Positions 14,901-28,777 of a DNA stretch of 64,000 nucleotides are shown piece by piece. Position 1 is the stretch's first letter. Every line of letters starts with the position of its first letter. Below the pieces are notes generated by a model. That model did not search any database. It saw only the letters and a list, made by a program, of their open reading frames with translations, and was not told the origin of the DNA. The DNA is from Macrolepiota albuminosa (Eukaryota; Basidiomycota; Agaricomycetes; Agaricales; Agaricaceae), in NCBI GenBank assembly GCA_027475525.1, contig JAMWFC010000033.1, positions 1 to 64,000 on the forward strand, written 5' to 3'. A program made the position numbers and the translations under genes.

Positions 14901-17900
14901 CGTCACACACTGACCGCACCCATGTCACACCAACTCGCTTTTGCCAAATAATCACATATCCATGCATGCCAACACTCACAAACACCAATACAACTCAACA
15001 ATCGCAATACCAACTTAATAATCGCAACGCTTACGTTTCTAACAAAACCAACACTTTCCAACCGTTACAAGCGGTCTACCGCAATACCAACTTAATAATC
15101 GCAACGCTTACGTTTCTAACAAAACCAACACTTTCCAACCGTTACAAGCGGTCTACAGTCACATCACTCATCACACACCCCTTTCCCATCACAAACACCT
15201 CAAACATCACAAATATCACCGTGACAACACTCGCACGTCACAATAATCAACATAAACACCCCTGCGCTCAATCTCAATTTTCCCGCTTTCCCCATCATCA
15301 AACCATCAATTTTTCTTCCACACACCCCTTCTACTACACTGCCCGCACCCCCCCATCAATTCCCACACTCAAACAGCCCATTTTAATACCGGGGTACTCC
15401 CACGACTTTAAAAACGTTCCTGGCCTAAACTAATTAACCTTCTAACCTCGTCTGCTAACCACGAACGCAATGCTTCATCCACCTATCAAATCGCAACTTG
15501 CTAACCCTTGCATCCATCAAATTTTGACTCGCTGCGGGCAATAATCGCTTGTACAACACAATAATCGCTTATACAACACTTGCTAACCATTTAAAATATC
15601 TCCCATCAAATCCTGTCACGAACCAATCTCGACCATGTCACACGCACTCGTTTCTAACCAAAAATCGCAAAATGATGCATACCAACACTCACATATACCG
15701 TCACAACTCTAATAATCGCAATAAATACTTATACAATCCTTGTTGACGTTTCCATCCAAATCAATTCAAACCCTGTCACAAACTGACTGCGACCATGTCA
15801 CACTGACTCGTCTAACCCACAAAAACACTCACAAACACTGTCACACCTTCAATAATCGCATACAACACTTGATAATCACAATAAATACTTATACAACGCT
15901 TAATAACATTTCCTTTCAAATCAACTCAAAACCCGTCACACACTGACCGCACCCATGTCACACCAACTCGCTTTTGCCAAATAATCACATATCCATGCAT
16001 GCCAACACTCACAAACACCAATACAACTCAACAATCGCAATACCAACTTAATAATCGCAACGCTTACGTTTCTAACAAAACCAACACTTTCCAACCGTTA
16101 CAAGCGGTCTACCGCAATACCAACTTAATAATCGCAACGCTTACGTTTCTAACAAAACCAACACTTTCCAACCGTTACAAGCGGTCTACGTCACATCACT
16201 CATCACACACCCCTTTCCCATCACAAACACCTCAAACATCACAAATATCACCGTGACAACACTCGCACGTCACAATAATCAACATAAACACCCCTGCGCT
16301 CAATCTCAATTTTCCCGCTTTCCCCATCATCAAACCATCAATTTTTCTTCCACACACCCCTTCTACTACACTGCCCGCACCCCCCCATCAATTCCCACAC
16401 TCAAACAGCCCATTTTAATACCGGGGTACTCCCACGACTTTAAAAACGTTCCTGGCCTAAACTAATTAACCTTCTAACCTCGTCTGCTAACCACGAACGC
16501 AATGCTTCATCCACCTATCAAATCGCAACTTGCTAACCCTTGCATCCATCAAATTTTGACTCGCTGCGGGCAATAATCGCTTGTACAACACAATAATCGC
16601 TTATACAACACTTGCTAACCATTTATCAAATTTTGACTCGCTGCGGGCAATAATCGCTTGTACAACACAATAATCGCTTATACAACACTTGCTAACCATT
16701 TAAATATCTCCCATCAAATCCTGTCACGAACCAATCTCGACCATGTCACACGCACTCGTTTCTAACCAAAAATCGCAAAATGATGCATACCAACACTCAC
16801 ATATACCGTCACAACTCTAATAATCGCAATAAATACTTATACAATCCTTGTTGACGTTTCCATCCAAATCAATTCAAACCCTGTCACAAACTGACTGCGA
16901 CCATGTCACACTGACTCGTCTAACCCACAAAAACACTCACAAACACTGTCACACCTTCAATAATCGCATACAACACTTGATAATCACAATAAATACTTAT
17001 ACAACGCTTAATAACATTTCCTTTCAAATCAACTCAAAACCCGTCACACACTGACCGCACCCATGTCACACCAACTCGCTTTTGCCAAATAATCACATAT
17101 CCATGCATGCCAACACTCACAAACACCAATACAACTCAACAATCGCAATACCAACTTAATAATCGCAACGCTTACGTTTCTAACAAAACCAACACTTTCC
17201 AACCGTTACAAGCGGTCTACCGCAATACCAACTTAATAATCGCAACGCTTACGTTTCTAACAAAACCAACACTTTCCAACCGTTACAAGCGGTCTACGTC
17301 ACATCACTCATCACACACCCCTTTCCCATCACAAACACCTCAAACATCACAAATATCACCGTGACAACACTCGCACGTCACAATAATCAACATAAACACC
17401 CCTGCGCTCAATCTCAATTTTCCCGCTTTCCCCATCATCAAACCATCAATTTTTCTTCCACACACCCCTTCTACTACACTGCCCGCACCCCCCCATCAAT
17501 TCCCACACTCAAACAGCCCATTTTAATACCGGGGTACTCCCACGACTTTAAAAACGTTCCTGGCCTAAACTAATTAACCTTCTAACCTCGTCTGCTAACC
17601 ACGAACGCAATGCTTCATCCACCTATCAAATCGCAACTTGCTAACCCTTGCATCCATCAAATTTTGACTCGCTGCGGGCAATAATCGCTTGTACAACACA
17701 ATAATCGCTTATACAACACTTGCTAACCATTTATCAAATTTTGACTCGCTGCGGGCAATAATCGCTTGTACAACACAATAATCGCTTATACAACACTTGC
17801 TAACCATTTAAATATCTCCCATCAAATCCTGTCACGAACCAATCTCGACCATGTCACACGCACTCGTTTCTAACCAAAAATCGCAAAATGATGCATACCA

Positions 17901-20900
17901 ACACTCACATATACCGTCACAACTCTAATAATCGCAATAAATACTTATACAATCCTTGTTGACGTTTCCATCCAAATCAATTCAAACCCTGTCACAAACT
18001 GACTGCGACCATGTCACACTGACTCGTCTAACCCACAAAAACACTCACAAACACTGTCACACCTTCAATAATCGCATACAACACTTGATAATCACAATAA
18101 ATACTTATACAACGCTTAATAACATTTCCTTTCAAATCAACTCAAAACCCGTCACACACTGACCGCACCCATGTCACACCAACTCGCTTTTGCCAAATAA
18201 TCACATATCCATGCATGCCAACACTCACAAACACCAATACAACTCAACAATCGCAATACCAACTTAATAATCGCAACGCTTACGTTTCTAACAAAACCAA
18301 CACTTTCCAACCGTTACAAGCGGTCTACCGCAATACCAACTTAATAATCGCAACGCTTACGTTTCTAACAAAACCAACACTTTCCAACCGTTACAAGCGG
18401 TCTACGTCACATCACTCATCACACACCCCTTTCCCATCACAAACACCTCAAACATCACAAATATCACCGTGACAACACTCGCACGTCACAATAATCAACA
18501 TAAACACCCCTGCGCTCAATCTCAATTTTCCCGCTTTCCCCATCATCAAACCATCAATTTTTCTTCCACACACCCCTTCTACTACACTGCCCGCACCCCC
18601 CCATCAATTCCCACACTCAAACAGCCCATTTTAATACCGGGGTACTCCCACGACTTTAAAAACGTTCCTGGCCTAAACTAATTAACCTTCTAACCTCGTC
18701 TGCTAACCACGAACGCAATGCTTCATCCACCTATCAAATCGCAACTTGCTAACCCTTGCATCCATCAAATTTTGACTCGCTGCGGGCAATAATCGCTTGT
18801 ACAACACAATAATCGCTTATACAACACTTGCTAACCATTTAAAATATCTCCCATCAAATCCTGTCACGAACCAATCTCGACCATGTCACACGCACTCGTT
18901 TCTAACCAAAAATCGCAAAATGATGCATACCAACACTCACATATACCGTCACAACTCTAATAATCGCAATAAATACTTATACAATCCTTGTTGACGTTTC
19001 CATCCAAATCAATTCAAACCCTGTCACAAACTGACTGCGACCATGTCACACTGACTCGTCTAACCCACAAAAACACTCACAAACACTGTCACACCTTCAA
19101 TAATCGCATACAACACTTGATAATCACAATAAATACTTATACAACGCTTAATAACATTTCCTTTCAAATCAACTCAAAACCCGTCACACACTGACCGCAC
19201 CCATGTCACACCAACTCGCTTTTGCCAAATAATCACATATCCATGCATGCCAACACTCACAAACACCAATACAACTCAACAATCGCAATACCAACTTAAT
19301 AATCGCAACGCTTACGTTTCTAACAAAACCAACACTTTCCAACCGTTACAAGCGGTCTACCGCAATACCAACTTAATAATCGCAACGCTTACGTTTCTAA
19401 CAAAACCAACACTTTCCAACCGTTACAAGCGGTCTACAGTCACATCACTCATCACACACCCCTTTCCCATCACAAACACCTCAAACATCACAAATATCAC
19501 CGTGACAACACTCGCACGTCACAATAATCAACATAAACACCCCTGCGCTCAATCTCAATTTTCCCGCTTTCCCCATCATCAAACCATCAATTTTTCTTCC
19601 ACACACCCCTTCTACTACACTGCCCGCACCCCCCCATCAATTCCCACACTCAAACAGCCCATTTTAATACCGGGGTACTCCCACGACTTTAAAAACGTTC
19701 CTGGCCTAAACTAATTAACCTTCTAACCTCGTCTGCTAACCACGAACGCAATGCTTCATCCACCTATCAAATCGCAACTTGCTAACCCTTGCATCCATCA
19801 AATTTTGACTCGCTGCGGGCAATAATCGCTTGTACAACACAATAATCGCTTATACAACACTTGCTAACCATTTATCAAATTTTGACTCGCTGCGGGCAAT
19901 AATCGCTTGTACAACACAATAATCGCTTATACAACACTTGCTAACCATTTAAATATCTCCCATCAAATCCTGTCACGAACCAATCTCGACCATGTCACAC
20001 GCACTCGTTTCTAACCAAAAATCGCAAAATGATGCATACCAACACTCACATATACCGTCACAACTCTAATAATCGCAATAAATACTTATACAATCCTTGT
20101 TGACGTTTCCATCCAAATCAATTCAAACCCTGTCACAAACTGACTGCGACCATGTCACACTGACTCGTCTAACCCACAAAAACACTCACAAACACTGTCA
20201 CACCTTCAATAATCGCATACAACACTTGATAATCACAATAAATACTTATACAACGCTTAATAACATTTCCTTTCAAATCAACTCAAAACCCGTCACACAC
20301 TGACCGCACCCATGTCACACCAACTCGCTTTTGCCAAATAATCACATATCCATGCATGCCAACACTCACAAACACCAATACAACTCAACAATCGCAATAC
20401 CAACTTAATAATCGCAACGCTTACGTTTCTAACAAAACCAACACTTTCCAACCGTTACAAGCGGTCTACCGCAATACCAACTTAATAATCGCAACGCTTA
20501 CGTTTCTAACAAAACCAACACTTTCCAACCGTTACAAGCGGTCTACAGTCACATCACTCATCACACACCCCTTTCCCATCACAAACACCTCAAACATCAC
20601 AAATATCACCGTGACAACACTCGCACGTCACAATAATCAACATAAACACCCCTGCGCTCAATCTCAATTTTCCCGCTTTCCCCATCATCAAACCATCAAT
20701 TTTTCTTCCACACACCCCTTCTACTACACTGCCCGCACCCCCCCATCAATTCCCACACTCAAACAGCCCATTTTAATACCGGGGTACTCCCACGACTTTA
20801 AAAACGTTCCTGGCCTAAACTAATTAACCTTCTAACCTCGTCTGCTAACCACGAACGCAATGCTTCATCCACCTATCAAATCGCAACTTGCTAACCCTTG

Positions 20901-22702
20901 CATCCATCAAATTTTGACTCGCTGCGGGCAATAATCGCTTGTACAACACAATAATCGCTTATACAACACTTGCTAACCATTTAAAATATCTCCCATCAAA
21001 TCCTGTCACGAACCAATCTCGACCATGTCACACGCACTCGTTTCTAACCAAAAATCGCAAAATGATGCATACCAACACTCACATATACCGTCACAACTCT
21101 AATAATCGCAATAAATACTTATACAATCCTTGTTGACGTTTCCATCCAAATCAATTCAAACCCTGTCACAAACTGACTGCGACCATGTCACACTGACTCG
21201 TCTAACCCACAAAAACACTCACAAACACTGTCACACCTTCAATAATCGCATACAACACTTGATAATCACAATAAATACTTATACAACGCTTAATAACATT
21301 TCCTTTCAAATCAACTCAAAACCCGTCACACACTGACCGCACCCATGTCACACCAACTCGCTTTTGCCAAATAATCACATATCCATGCATGCCAACACTC
21401 ACAAACACCAATACAACTCAACAATCGCAATACCAACTTAATAATCGCAACGCTTACGTTTCTAACAAAACCAACACTTTCCAACCGTTACAAGCGGTCT
21501 ACAGTCACATCACTCATCACACACCCCTTTCCCATCACAAACAGCCTCAAACATCACAAATATCACCGTGACAACACTCGCACGTCACAATAATCAACAT
21601 AAACACCCCTGCGCTCAATCTCAATTTTCCCGCTTTCCCCATCATCAAACCATCAATTTTTCTTCCACACACCCCTTCTACTACACTGCCCGCACCCCCC
21701 CATCAATTCCCACACTCAAACAGCCCATTTTAATACCGGGGTACTCCCACGACTTTAAAAACGTTCCTGGCCTAAACTAATTAACCTTCTAACCTCGTCT
21801 GCTAACCACGAACGCAATGCTTCATCCACCTATCAAATCGCAACTTGCTAACCCTTGCATCCATCAAATTTTGACTCGCTGCGGGCAATAATCGCTTGTA
21901 CAACACAATAATCGCTTATACAACACTTGCTAACCATTTAAAATATCTCCCATCAAATCCTGTCACGAACCAATCTCGACCATGTCACACGCACTCGTTT
22001 CTAACCAAAAATCGCAAAATGATGCATACCAACACTCACATATACCGTCACAACTCTAATAATCGCAATAAATACTTATACAATCCTTGTTGACGTTTCC
22101 ATCCAAATCAATTCAAACCCTGTCACAAACTGACTGCGACCATGTCACACTGACTCGTCTAACCCACAAAAACACTCACAAACACTGTCACACCTTCAAT
22201 AATCGCATACAACACTTGATAATCACAATAAATACTTATACAACGCTTAATAACATTTCCTTTCAAATCAACTCAAAACCCGTCACACACTGACCGCACC
22301 CATGTCACACCAACTCGCTTTTGCCAAATAATCACATATCCATGCATGCCAACACTCACAAACACCAATACAACTCAACAATCGCAATACCAACTTAATA
22401 ATCGCAACGCTTACGTTTCTAACAAAACCAACACTTTCCAACCGTTACAAGCGGTCTACAGTCACATCACTCATCACACACCCCTTTCCCATCACAAACA
22501 GCCTCAAACATCACAAATATCACCGTGACAACACTCGCACGTCACAATAATCAACATAAACACCCCTGCGCTCAATCTCAATTTTCCCGCTTTCCCCATC
22601 ATCAAACCATCAATTTTTCTTCCACACACCCCTTCTACTACACTGCCCGCACCCCCCCATCAATTCCCACACTCAAACAGCCCATTTTAATACCGGGGTA
22701 CT

Positions 22703-24262
22703 TGTCACAGATTTAAGGTTTGCGTGAGAGAGTTGTTCTATTTTTATTTAAATAAATTTTAAAAAATCTGAAAATATTATTTTTGAATAGCCCTCTTGAA
22801 ATACATGTCCTTCGCACTCAAAAACACTCTATGTACCTCTCCGGATCATGAGAAAAATATTCTTTACTGTTTTTTTCTCAACAAAAATAATTCAAGAAAT
22901 ATCATAAAAATTCTACAAGTCAATGGTCAAACTGCATGTCACAGCTATTCTAATTATCCTCAGACACATTTTCATCCAATAAAGCACCCTGAGCCTGAGA
23001 AGAAGATGGAACAATGTCAATACTCTGATTTTTGGAAAATTACATATAAAAGTAAGTATCATTCTGAGCAAGATACATGGATCTATAGGCCTCAGAGAGG
23101 GTAATCTGGCTGCCATGAGTGAGGTGCGGCAGCGCAATTATACTTGGAAAGAAGACGAGTACAAAGGAATGAAATGAATATAACATGAAAAAATTGGCAA
23201 AACAAAAATGAAAAAAAATGACAGAAGGAAAAAGATCTCACCTCATCATCATTGTCCAAGACGGTGTGCGGGCAAGGCAAGGTGGCCTCCAGCACCAATA
23301 ATTGGTCGAGTCACCTACAACGAGTAAAAAACGATTAAATTATAGATAAATGTAGCAAAAATTTAATTTTCAAAAAACTTTAAATGCGCCTCATTGTCGG
23401 TGGCACGATGTGTGGCTATAAGACTGTTGGAAGAAGAAGGGTCTGAACAGTGAAGCGAAGCATCCTCTTTGAACTGGGAAGAGGTGGCTACATAAGGCTT
23501 GAGATGTGGGTCGTGCAAGGGAGGCGGTGTCGAGATCGATGCCAAAAAATATGAAACTGTGGAACATTAGTAGATTCATCGAAAGACAAAATCCTTACGA
23601 GAAATTATAAGAAAGTGGTCAAACTTTATGTCTATGGTCAGCTAATCGTGGGGATGGTGCAGTAAACGGGCTCACCAGGATTGTTGCTCAGCATGAGCAC
23701 CTTCTTGTTGGAATAACAGGTACGCGACTCTCTGAACGTATGAGACATCACTTGGAAAGACGCGAGTTCTGTCTTACGCAAGAGATATTGAGAACATCAA
23801 TTCTAAGCTCCGCGGCCCCTGCGATGATCCATTGTGCCGAGATGATGTCCACACTTGATAAGTAGGTATCAGAAATGGTACTAGGGAAGAGGCAACGAGT
23901 TCCTGCACGAGTCGAACGTGCGAGGACTCGGGTCTGATGTAACTACTACAGGAAACAACGTCGTATCTAGTCAATGCCATCTCATCAGAAATTTGCCACG
24001 ACAAGTCTTAGTGGACAGCCCATGAATACGGATAAGACCAGATCACGATTAGAATCTGTATTGATAGCACTGTGGGGGGAACCTCAGGAATCCCGCGACA
24101 GGTGGAAGAATTGAAGCAGGCATAAGCGAAAGAGGATCTGAACCACAGGTTGAATCTGAACCATAAAGCTCGTTTGCCCCATTACAGATTTCACCACATG
24201 GTATTGGTGTGTGAAAACAAAAAAAGACAGCGAAAATAAATAAATAAAGAGGAAGATCCAAC
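22703..24262. other. Satellite/unique junction and gene-poor stretch
   Basis: The satellite breaks off in mid-unit after CCGGGGTACT and passes into AT-rich unique sequence. Open frames here, such as 22796-23104 (+, 102 codons) and 23774-24004 (-, 76 codons), have no domain, no convincing splice structure and no recognisable family. I see no gene I can support. Confidence 0.6.
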
Positions 24263-27070
24263 CTAGAAAGAATTAGAACGAACTCTCCAATACCGCATGA
24301 CAGCGCCGGGGAACCATCCGTGCACACTAATAACAACCATGCGCTTATACCCTCTCGGCATGTCCTGCTTCACGTCTCCCACATCCCTATCTTTGCCTTT
24401 GCCTTTGCCCTTGCCTTTACCCAGATCCCATCTTGGACTAGAGGTAGACGTCGACAGCGGTGGATGGGGAGGATTCACAATCTCATAAGCATGCGGAAGT
24501 TCCTTGCCAAAATATTTGAGGCACTCTGCACTCTCCCGCTGTTTGTCCGGGTGCATATCCGACGTCTGACCACCTTCGTCGCCACTGGACAAGACTCCGT
24601 TGACTAACCGCATCGTCTTGCTGAATGCACTCTCCGATCCGACTTGAGGTGGTGGCGGGACCTGGCTACGTGGTAGAGGTTGATTTGGGGGGGTATTTGA
24701 TCCAGAGCTGGGCTGAGATTACTTCGGTTGAGGTTGAGCTGTGGACATGGATGTAGAAGGAGGGTTTGATTTGACGGAGGGTGAAGGTTAGGACGGTTTC
24801 TTCATGCTGAGATCAGGACTCGAGGAGCGCCCGGAAGCAGATGCAGGCGTGAATTTGATGGAGTTGGCAATGATCAGCAGAGGCACTTTGCCTTCAATGT
24901 TGGGTGCGGGGATGATTGAGGAAGAGCGTGAAGTTGAGAGCGTAGCAGCTTTGTCTGCTGGTTTCTCATTATTCTTCTCCCATTTGACGGACTCGTCCAT
25001 AGCATCGGGCTTGGTCTTCTCCACGGGAGTAGTTGAACCCTTTACAGTGGCATCGCAACCCTGTTTTTGTGCTGGTGCCTGAGTTTGAGTTCACGGATCC
25101 TGTTGCGGTTCGTCGTCGGGCGCATCCATCACCTCCATCCCATTTTAGTTCCTTTCAACATTCTGCGCCAGTGGAGCAGCGATAGTCTTGATAATGAAAG
25201 ATCTCGAGGAAAAGAAAGATGCCCATCTGGACCTGTTCAGGGCGATGGTAGCCTCGACAGGGTTAAGCGTCCTCGGTTACTGTTCCAGCTCCGAGACTTT
25301 CAAAGTCTCGGTGTGCGCACCCACTGCGTCTCTTACCTCCCTGATGCCTGTGAGTGCAGACCCCGTTATCATTTCGGTTTCCGGTTTCTTGCCTGGGGCG
25401 TATATCGTTCTGTGGCTGTACTTGCAGGTGCAGTAGGTGTAGAGCGAGCGTAGAGGTGGAGGTGGACGAGTACCACGTCCAGGGGTTGAACCAGAAACTC
25501 AAAGATGCCGTAAGTACAGCGTCCTCAGCATCCCCTGAGTTGGGTCTTGGGGTCGGCGTCAAATCAATAGATTCAAGAGGCGATTGCACCCTGTCATCTG
25601 CGGGTGCGAGGTCCGAATTTGAGTCAGAGTTGGACTCTGTTGGTGGAGCGGGCGCTGTACCACGAATGGTAGATGTAGGCGAAGGAACAGGGCTGCGTAG
25701 ATTCTGCGGGAGCGGACATTGTTACTGTAGGAGAGGGGGATCATCCAACGTAAGACCACCACGAAGATGTTTGGATGGTAGATATAGCGGTAGAGGATTG
25801 AGCGGTGGTTTCTTCTGTTGTGACCGGTGGTGAATTGATGACAGGAGTTGGCGTGATGATCGCAATCTCTGGTAAAGCTAAGTATCTGGGGACTGATTTG
25901 ATTCAGTGGGGTCTGGACATGGTTCAGAAACTTCAAAGAGATGAGCTGCATCATGACGGTCAAAGTTGTAACAACTGACTTGGTTTTGAATTTAGAACAT
26001 CTTTGGGGAACCTTATCTATTGGAATCTTTGGCCGTCCCAGCAAGGGTATATTAAGAGAAAATCTGCTTGTCAAAGGATTAAGAGACGATAGCCTTGGTA
26101 TGCCGGTGGGACTGTCGTTACTCGGGCTTGTGACCATGGCATGAGTTGCGATGGATGTTGGCGAAGAAGATAGTGGAGTAAATACAGGAATAGTTGGTAT
26201 ATCCTCGTCAATGGAAGATGGTGCAGAACTTATGTGTTCAGGAGTGGGTGAGCGAGGTGAAGAGAACCAGGAGAGTTTGGAGTTTGGCTGATGTGGAATG
26301 GCTCGTGGCGGCGAAGAAAGTGATGTAGGAGGCTGCGACGGTGGAAGCGGCATTGTTGCTGCATCGATTGGAGGCGTAGCATGCCTGTTCACTGCCGGTC
26401 CAGCTGGAGGCGGCGAGTTGGTTTCGCCTGCTACTTTCCTAATGGATGTACACTCAATTGATGTAACTGCCCTTTGATGCAACTTGTCAGCCTTGGCCCA
26501 TCCTCTGGCTCTAGAGAGCGAGCCAAACCAAGACAGCGTGGGCGTTGGCGTGTCAGGGTAAAGAAGACTGTATTGGCTCGGAGGTGCTCATAATTGGAGA
26601 ACTAGCTGTTATGTTGATTGATGGCGCTGCAGCAACTGGCTCAGTTGGCACCAATGGCTGTGGGGCTTCCTGCGATGAGGAAAATGCATCGTCTAGATAA
26701 TTCATAAGACATGCTTCATCATAAATCAGATAACATACCTTGGCTCGCTACGTCCCTGCCATTTGTAATGGCCACAGATTGTTCAGCCAACGATGGCGCA
26801 TCCTCTAAATAATACCTTGTAATTTGCTGAGCATTCATTATTATTTGAAGCAACACACCTTGACTATTTGTTCGTTGAATCCCATCACTTCCGTGGCCAA
26901 CCATAGCAGCTAATGTTTGCTCTTCGTTTTCTTCGGCGTCCAGTTCGTCCAACGAGAAAGTCTTGATCACAGGCAGATTCGGTTTAGCAGATGCCGATGG
27001 CGCACTGTGCTCTAGTTCCGCAAGGGGTTTTTCAATACCTACCCTTTTCTTGTCTCTTTGGTCCACTAAT
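24263..27070 (-). pseudogene. Frameshifted Ser/Pro-rich gene with HGWFPG motif, probably alpha/beta-hydrolase-like
   Basis: On the minus strand a spliced coding path starts before 27066 with an acidic Ser/Pro-rich segment. Plausible introns lie at about 26811-26861 (GTGTTG...TTTAG) and 26699-26744 (GTATGT...CTAG), and join into one frame. That frame then breaks near 26553, where SLP and DTPTPTLSWFGSL lie in different frames as after a one-base loss. It continues with a long Ser/Pro-rich tract (26482 to about 25950), has further frame changes around 25700-25800, and reaches KRMVVISVHGWFPGAVMR at about 24350-24290. A hydrophobic strand followed by VHG resembles the start of an alpha/beta-hydrolase fold, and I recall similar HGWFPG proteins in basidiomycetes, but I cannot name the family. 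The catalytic part that should follow is not recognisable. At least two frameshifts suggest a decaying copy; sequencing error is the alternative. Confidence 0.5.
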
Positions 27071-27179
27071 GCTCTACAGGCTTGTGGTATAGGGCATTGA
27101 GCTTCCCTGTAATACGTCGACTCTCATCGTATTGGACTTTCATTGGAACCTGATATGTCGCCTTCCAGCGTGTTGTTCC

Positions 27180-27937
27180 ATCACTACTCTCGCCAAAGGA
27201 TGGGCAAGCATGAGGACTCAGAATCATAGTGGTGAATCATACCATCTATGTGATAAATAATTGTCCTTTGACTAATATTACGAATATCTGCGACACCACA
27301 CGCTTCGACACATGCTGAGAACATCTCCTCAACCTTTTACTTGCTAGGACCTGTACCTGAAACAAACTCGGGGTATAAGCTACAGAGCGAGCTGTAGAGG
27401 AAATCCTCTTCTTCAAGCTTAGTCCACTGTCGAAGAGTTGATAGAGTCTTGTGAGTGGTGTCCAGTCGTGCATCAAGGGACATTGAGAGTATACTGTCGA
27501 AGTATGTGCTTAAGTGCCGCTTCTCATTACAGAAGAGGTGGCTGAGCATCTTCTCCCGAGTTGGACCTTCGTATTCGCTGTGCATATCATTGCCCGAGAG
27601 TCACTCACTTGTGTCAATAGTTTGCTTACCTGTGCATGAGCTCTAGAGAGAGCCTCCTGGAGTGTTTCGAGTGTAATCTGATTCTGAGCGAGTTGACTTT
27701 GAGTAGTAAGCTTTGCGTTTCGCAGTGTAATGCTCTGCTATAGAAGTACTCAAAGTCTGCATTATTTTATAGTTACTAGTCCTCAAAACTCAATAGTATC
27801 GTTCACAGCCTTTGTGGTTACTGAACGTTTTCTGTATAGGCTTCAAATTCTGTTTGAACCTCCCCAGCTCCCTTTTGGCCAGTATGGAGGGTGGATAGGT
27901 GTGCCTTCTGTGCAACAATCTTTTTCTTGCGGGGCAT
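27180..27937 (-). pseudogene. Remnant of an unrecognised multi-exon gene
   Basis: Reading leftward from an ATG at 27937, a short basic start (MPRKKKIVAQKAHLS) is followed by a probable intron. A Gln/Leu-rich helical stretch (SQLAQNQITLETLQEALSRA, about 27700-27640) then lies in a different frame from the next good coding stretch at 27585-27337, which holds CNEKRHLSTYFDSILSMSLD and LRQWTKLEEEDFLYSSL. After an in-frame stop coding-like sequence resumes (EEMFSACVEACGVADI). The order of basic start, coiled coil and globular part suggests one gene, but frames do not join cleanly. I do not recognise the family with confidence. A multicopy mushroom gene family or transposon-linked gene is possible. 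Confidence 0.35.
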
Positions 27938-28059
27938 GGTGGAGGGAGGAGGACAATTGTCCAGAAAGTGGTAAAAACACGTCAATGAATTATTTCCGCG
28001 ATCACTTAAGATGAGAAGGTTGCGTCAAAGACGGAGTTATCCTTCCACATCCACGAAAG

Positions 28060-28777
28060 GGATCTTCCTAAGGCTAAAGGACTCATCTCTGTGATCAGAT
28101 TATGCAATTTCGACACGATTCGAACAGATGAGATCTGCACTCAGTTAGGTACCGCGGTCATCATCTCGAACCAGGTTCAGGCAGGCTGGCATTAAAGGAT
28201 TTACATCAACTGTGCAAGAAAAACCGTGAATTCGCAGTTCTCGATCATTGATACACGCCCTCTACATGGTATGGCGGATGTGTGCGAAAAACATGACATC
28301 AAACTTTTTGACTTACGGAACCCTTGTGCGTCTTACTTTCTAGTCTTTGTGTTATCTTGTTCGTAAGAGATTAATTCATAGTGTGGTGGATTTCTTTCCG
28401 ATAAATGGCTAGGTCAACCAGAGCCGGATTTGTACTCCAGCAATCTCACTCTGTCACCAACAAGTACCTCGATATGATTGTTAAAGCTTGGGGCAGCTGG
28501 ACTCTCTTTCAGCTACTCTTGAAAACACTTCGAACTATTGGTTATCGTCATGGAGGTTTGAGCATCGCGAACATCGCCACGCGATGGGTTTTGGATCATC
28601 AATTTGTGGGAGCTGTCCTTATTAGTGAATACAAACAAATCTTTGATTGACTTCAATTGACCTCTATACTTAGGTGCGTGGCTAGGTGTCTTGGAGCATA
28701 TTGATGATAATCACAAGACATTCGGATTTCATCCTACTCCGGAGGATAATGAGGTCAATCAACACTTCCTGACCTGA
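28060..28777 (+). pseudogene. Aldo/keto reductase pseudogene, C-terminal part
   Basis: The translated pieces match the C-terminal half of fungal aldo/keto reductases (NADPH-dependent carbonyl reductases). They run ISVIRLCNFDTIRTDEIC, then IIDTRPLHGMADVCEKHDIK, then CGGFLSDKWLGQPEPDLYS, then IANIATRWVLDHQFVGAVLI, then LGVLEHIDDNHKTFGFHPTP, with a stop at 28775. Intron remnants are still clear. 28626-28672 is GTGAAT...CTTAG, another ends in TTCATAG before TGTGGTGG, and the first has a GC donor (GCAGGC...CGCAG, about 28178-28234). Two frameshifts disable the gene: an extra T in the CTTTTTGAC run near 28308, and a one-base shift near 28447-28460 between the LTL and KYL codons. No N-terminal half with the catalytic Tyr is visible upstream. 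The retained introns point to a decayed DNA duplicate, not a retrocopy. Confidence 0.8.

Larger units (their letters stand above)
1..22702 (+). repeat. Satellite array, ~20 units of a basic 957-bp repeat
   Basis: The stretch is a head-to-tail array that starts before the window and ends inside a unit at about 22702. A landmark (ATGCCAACACTCACAAACAC) recurs at 818, 2003, 3190, 4452, 5638, 6824, 7933, 9041, 10303, 11411, 12672, 13781, 14966, 15999, 17107, 18215, 19247, 20356, 21389 and 22346. The spacings are 957, about 1033, 1108, 1186 or 1262, so each is 957 plus a multiple of about 77. Copies are almost identical. The + strand is rich in A, C and T and very poor in G. Recurrent ORFs of 60-155 codons appear only because the units are copies and stops are rare in this composition; they show no domain, so I do not call genes. 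A centromeric, subtelomeric or other heterochromatic location is inference. Confidence 0.97.

Noticed and set aside
1..22702. CRISPR-like array
   Set aside because: There are no short direct repeats with variable spacers; whole 957-bp units are near-identical, and the genome is eukaryotic.
1..22702. Telomere repeats (many CTAACC words)
   Set aside because: The words are scattered and not in a tandem CCCTAA array; no telomere end is visible.
818..22716. Recurrent ORFs of 60-155 codons in the satellite as a repeated gene family
   Set aside because: They are identical because the DNA units are identical, change length whenever a 77-bp piece is added, have no domain, and arise from a stop-poor, G-poor composition.
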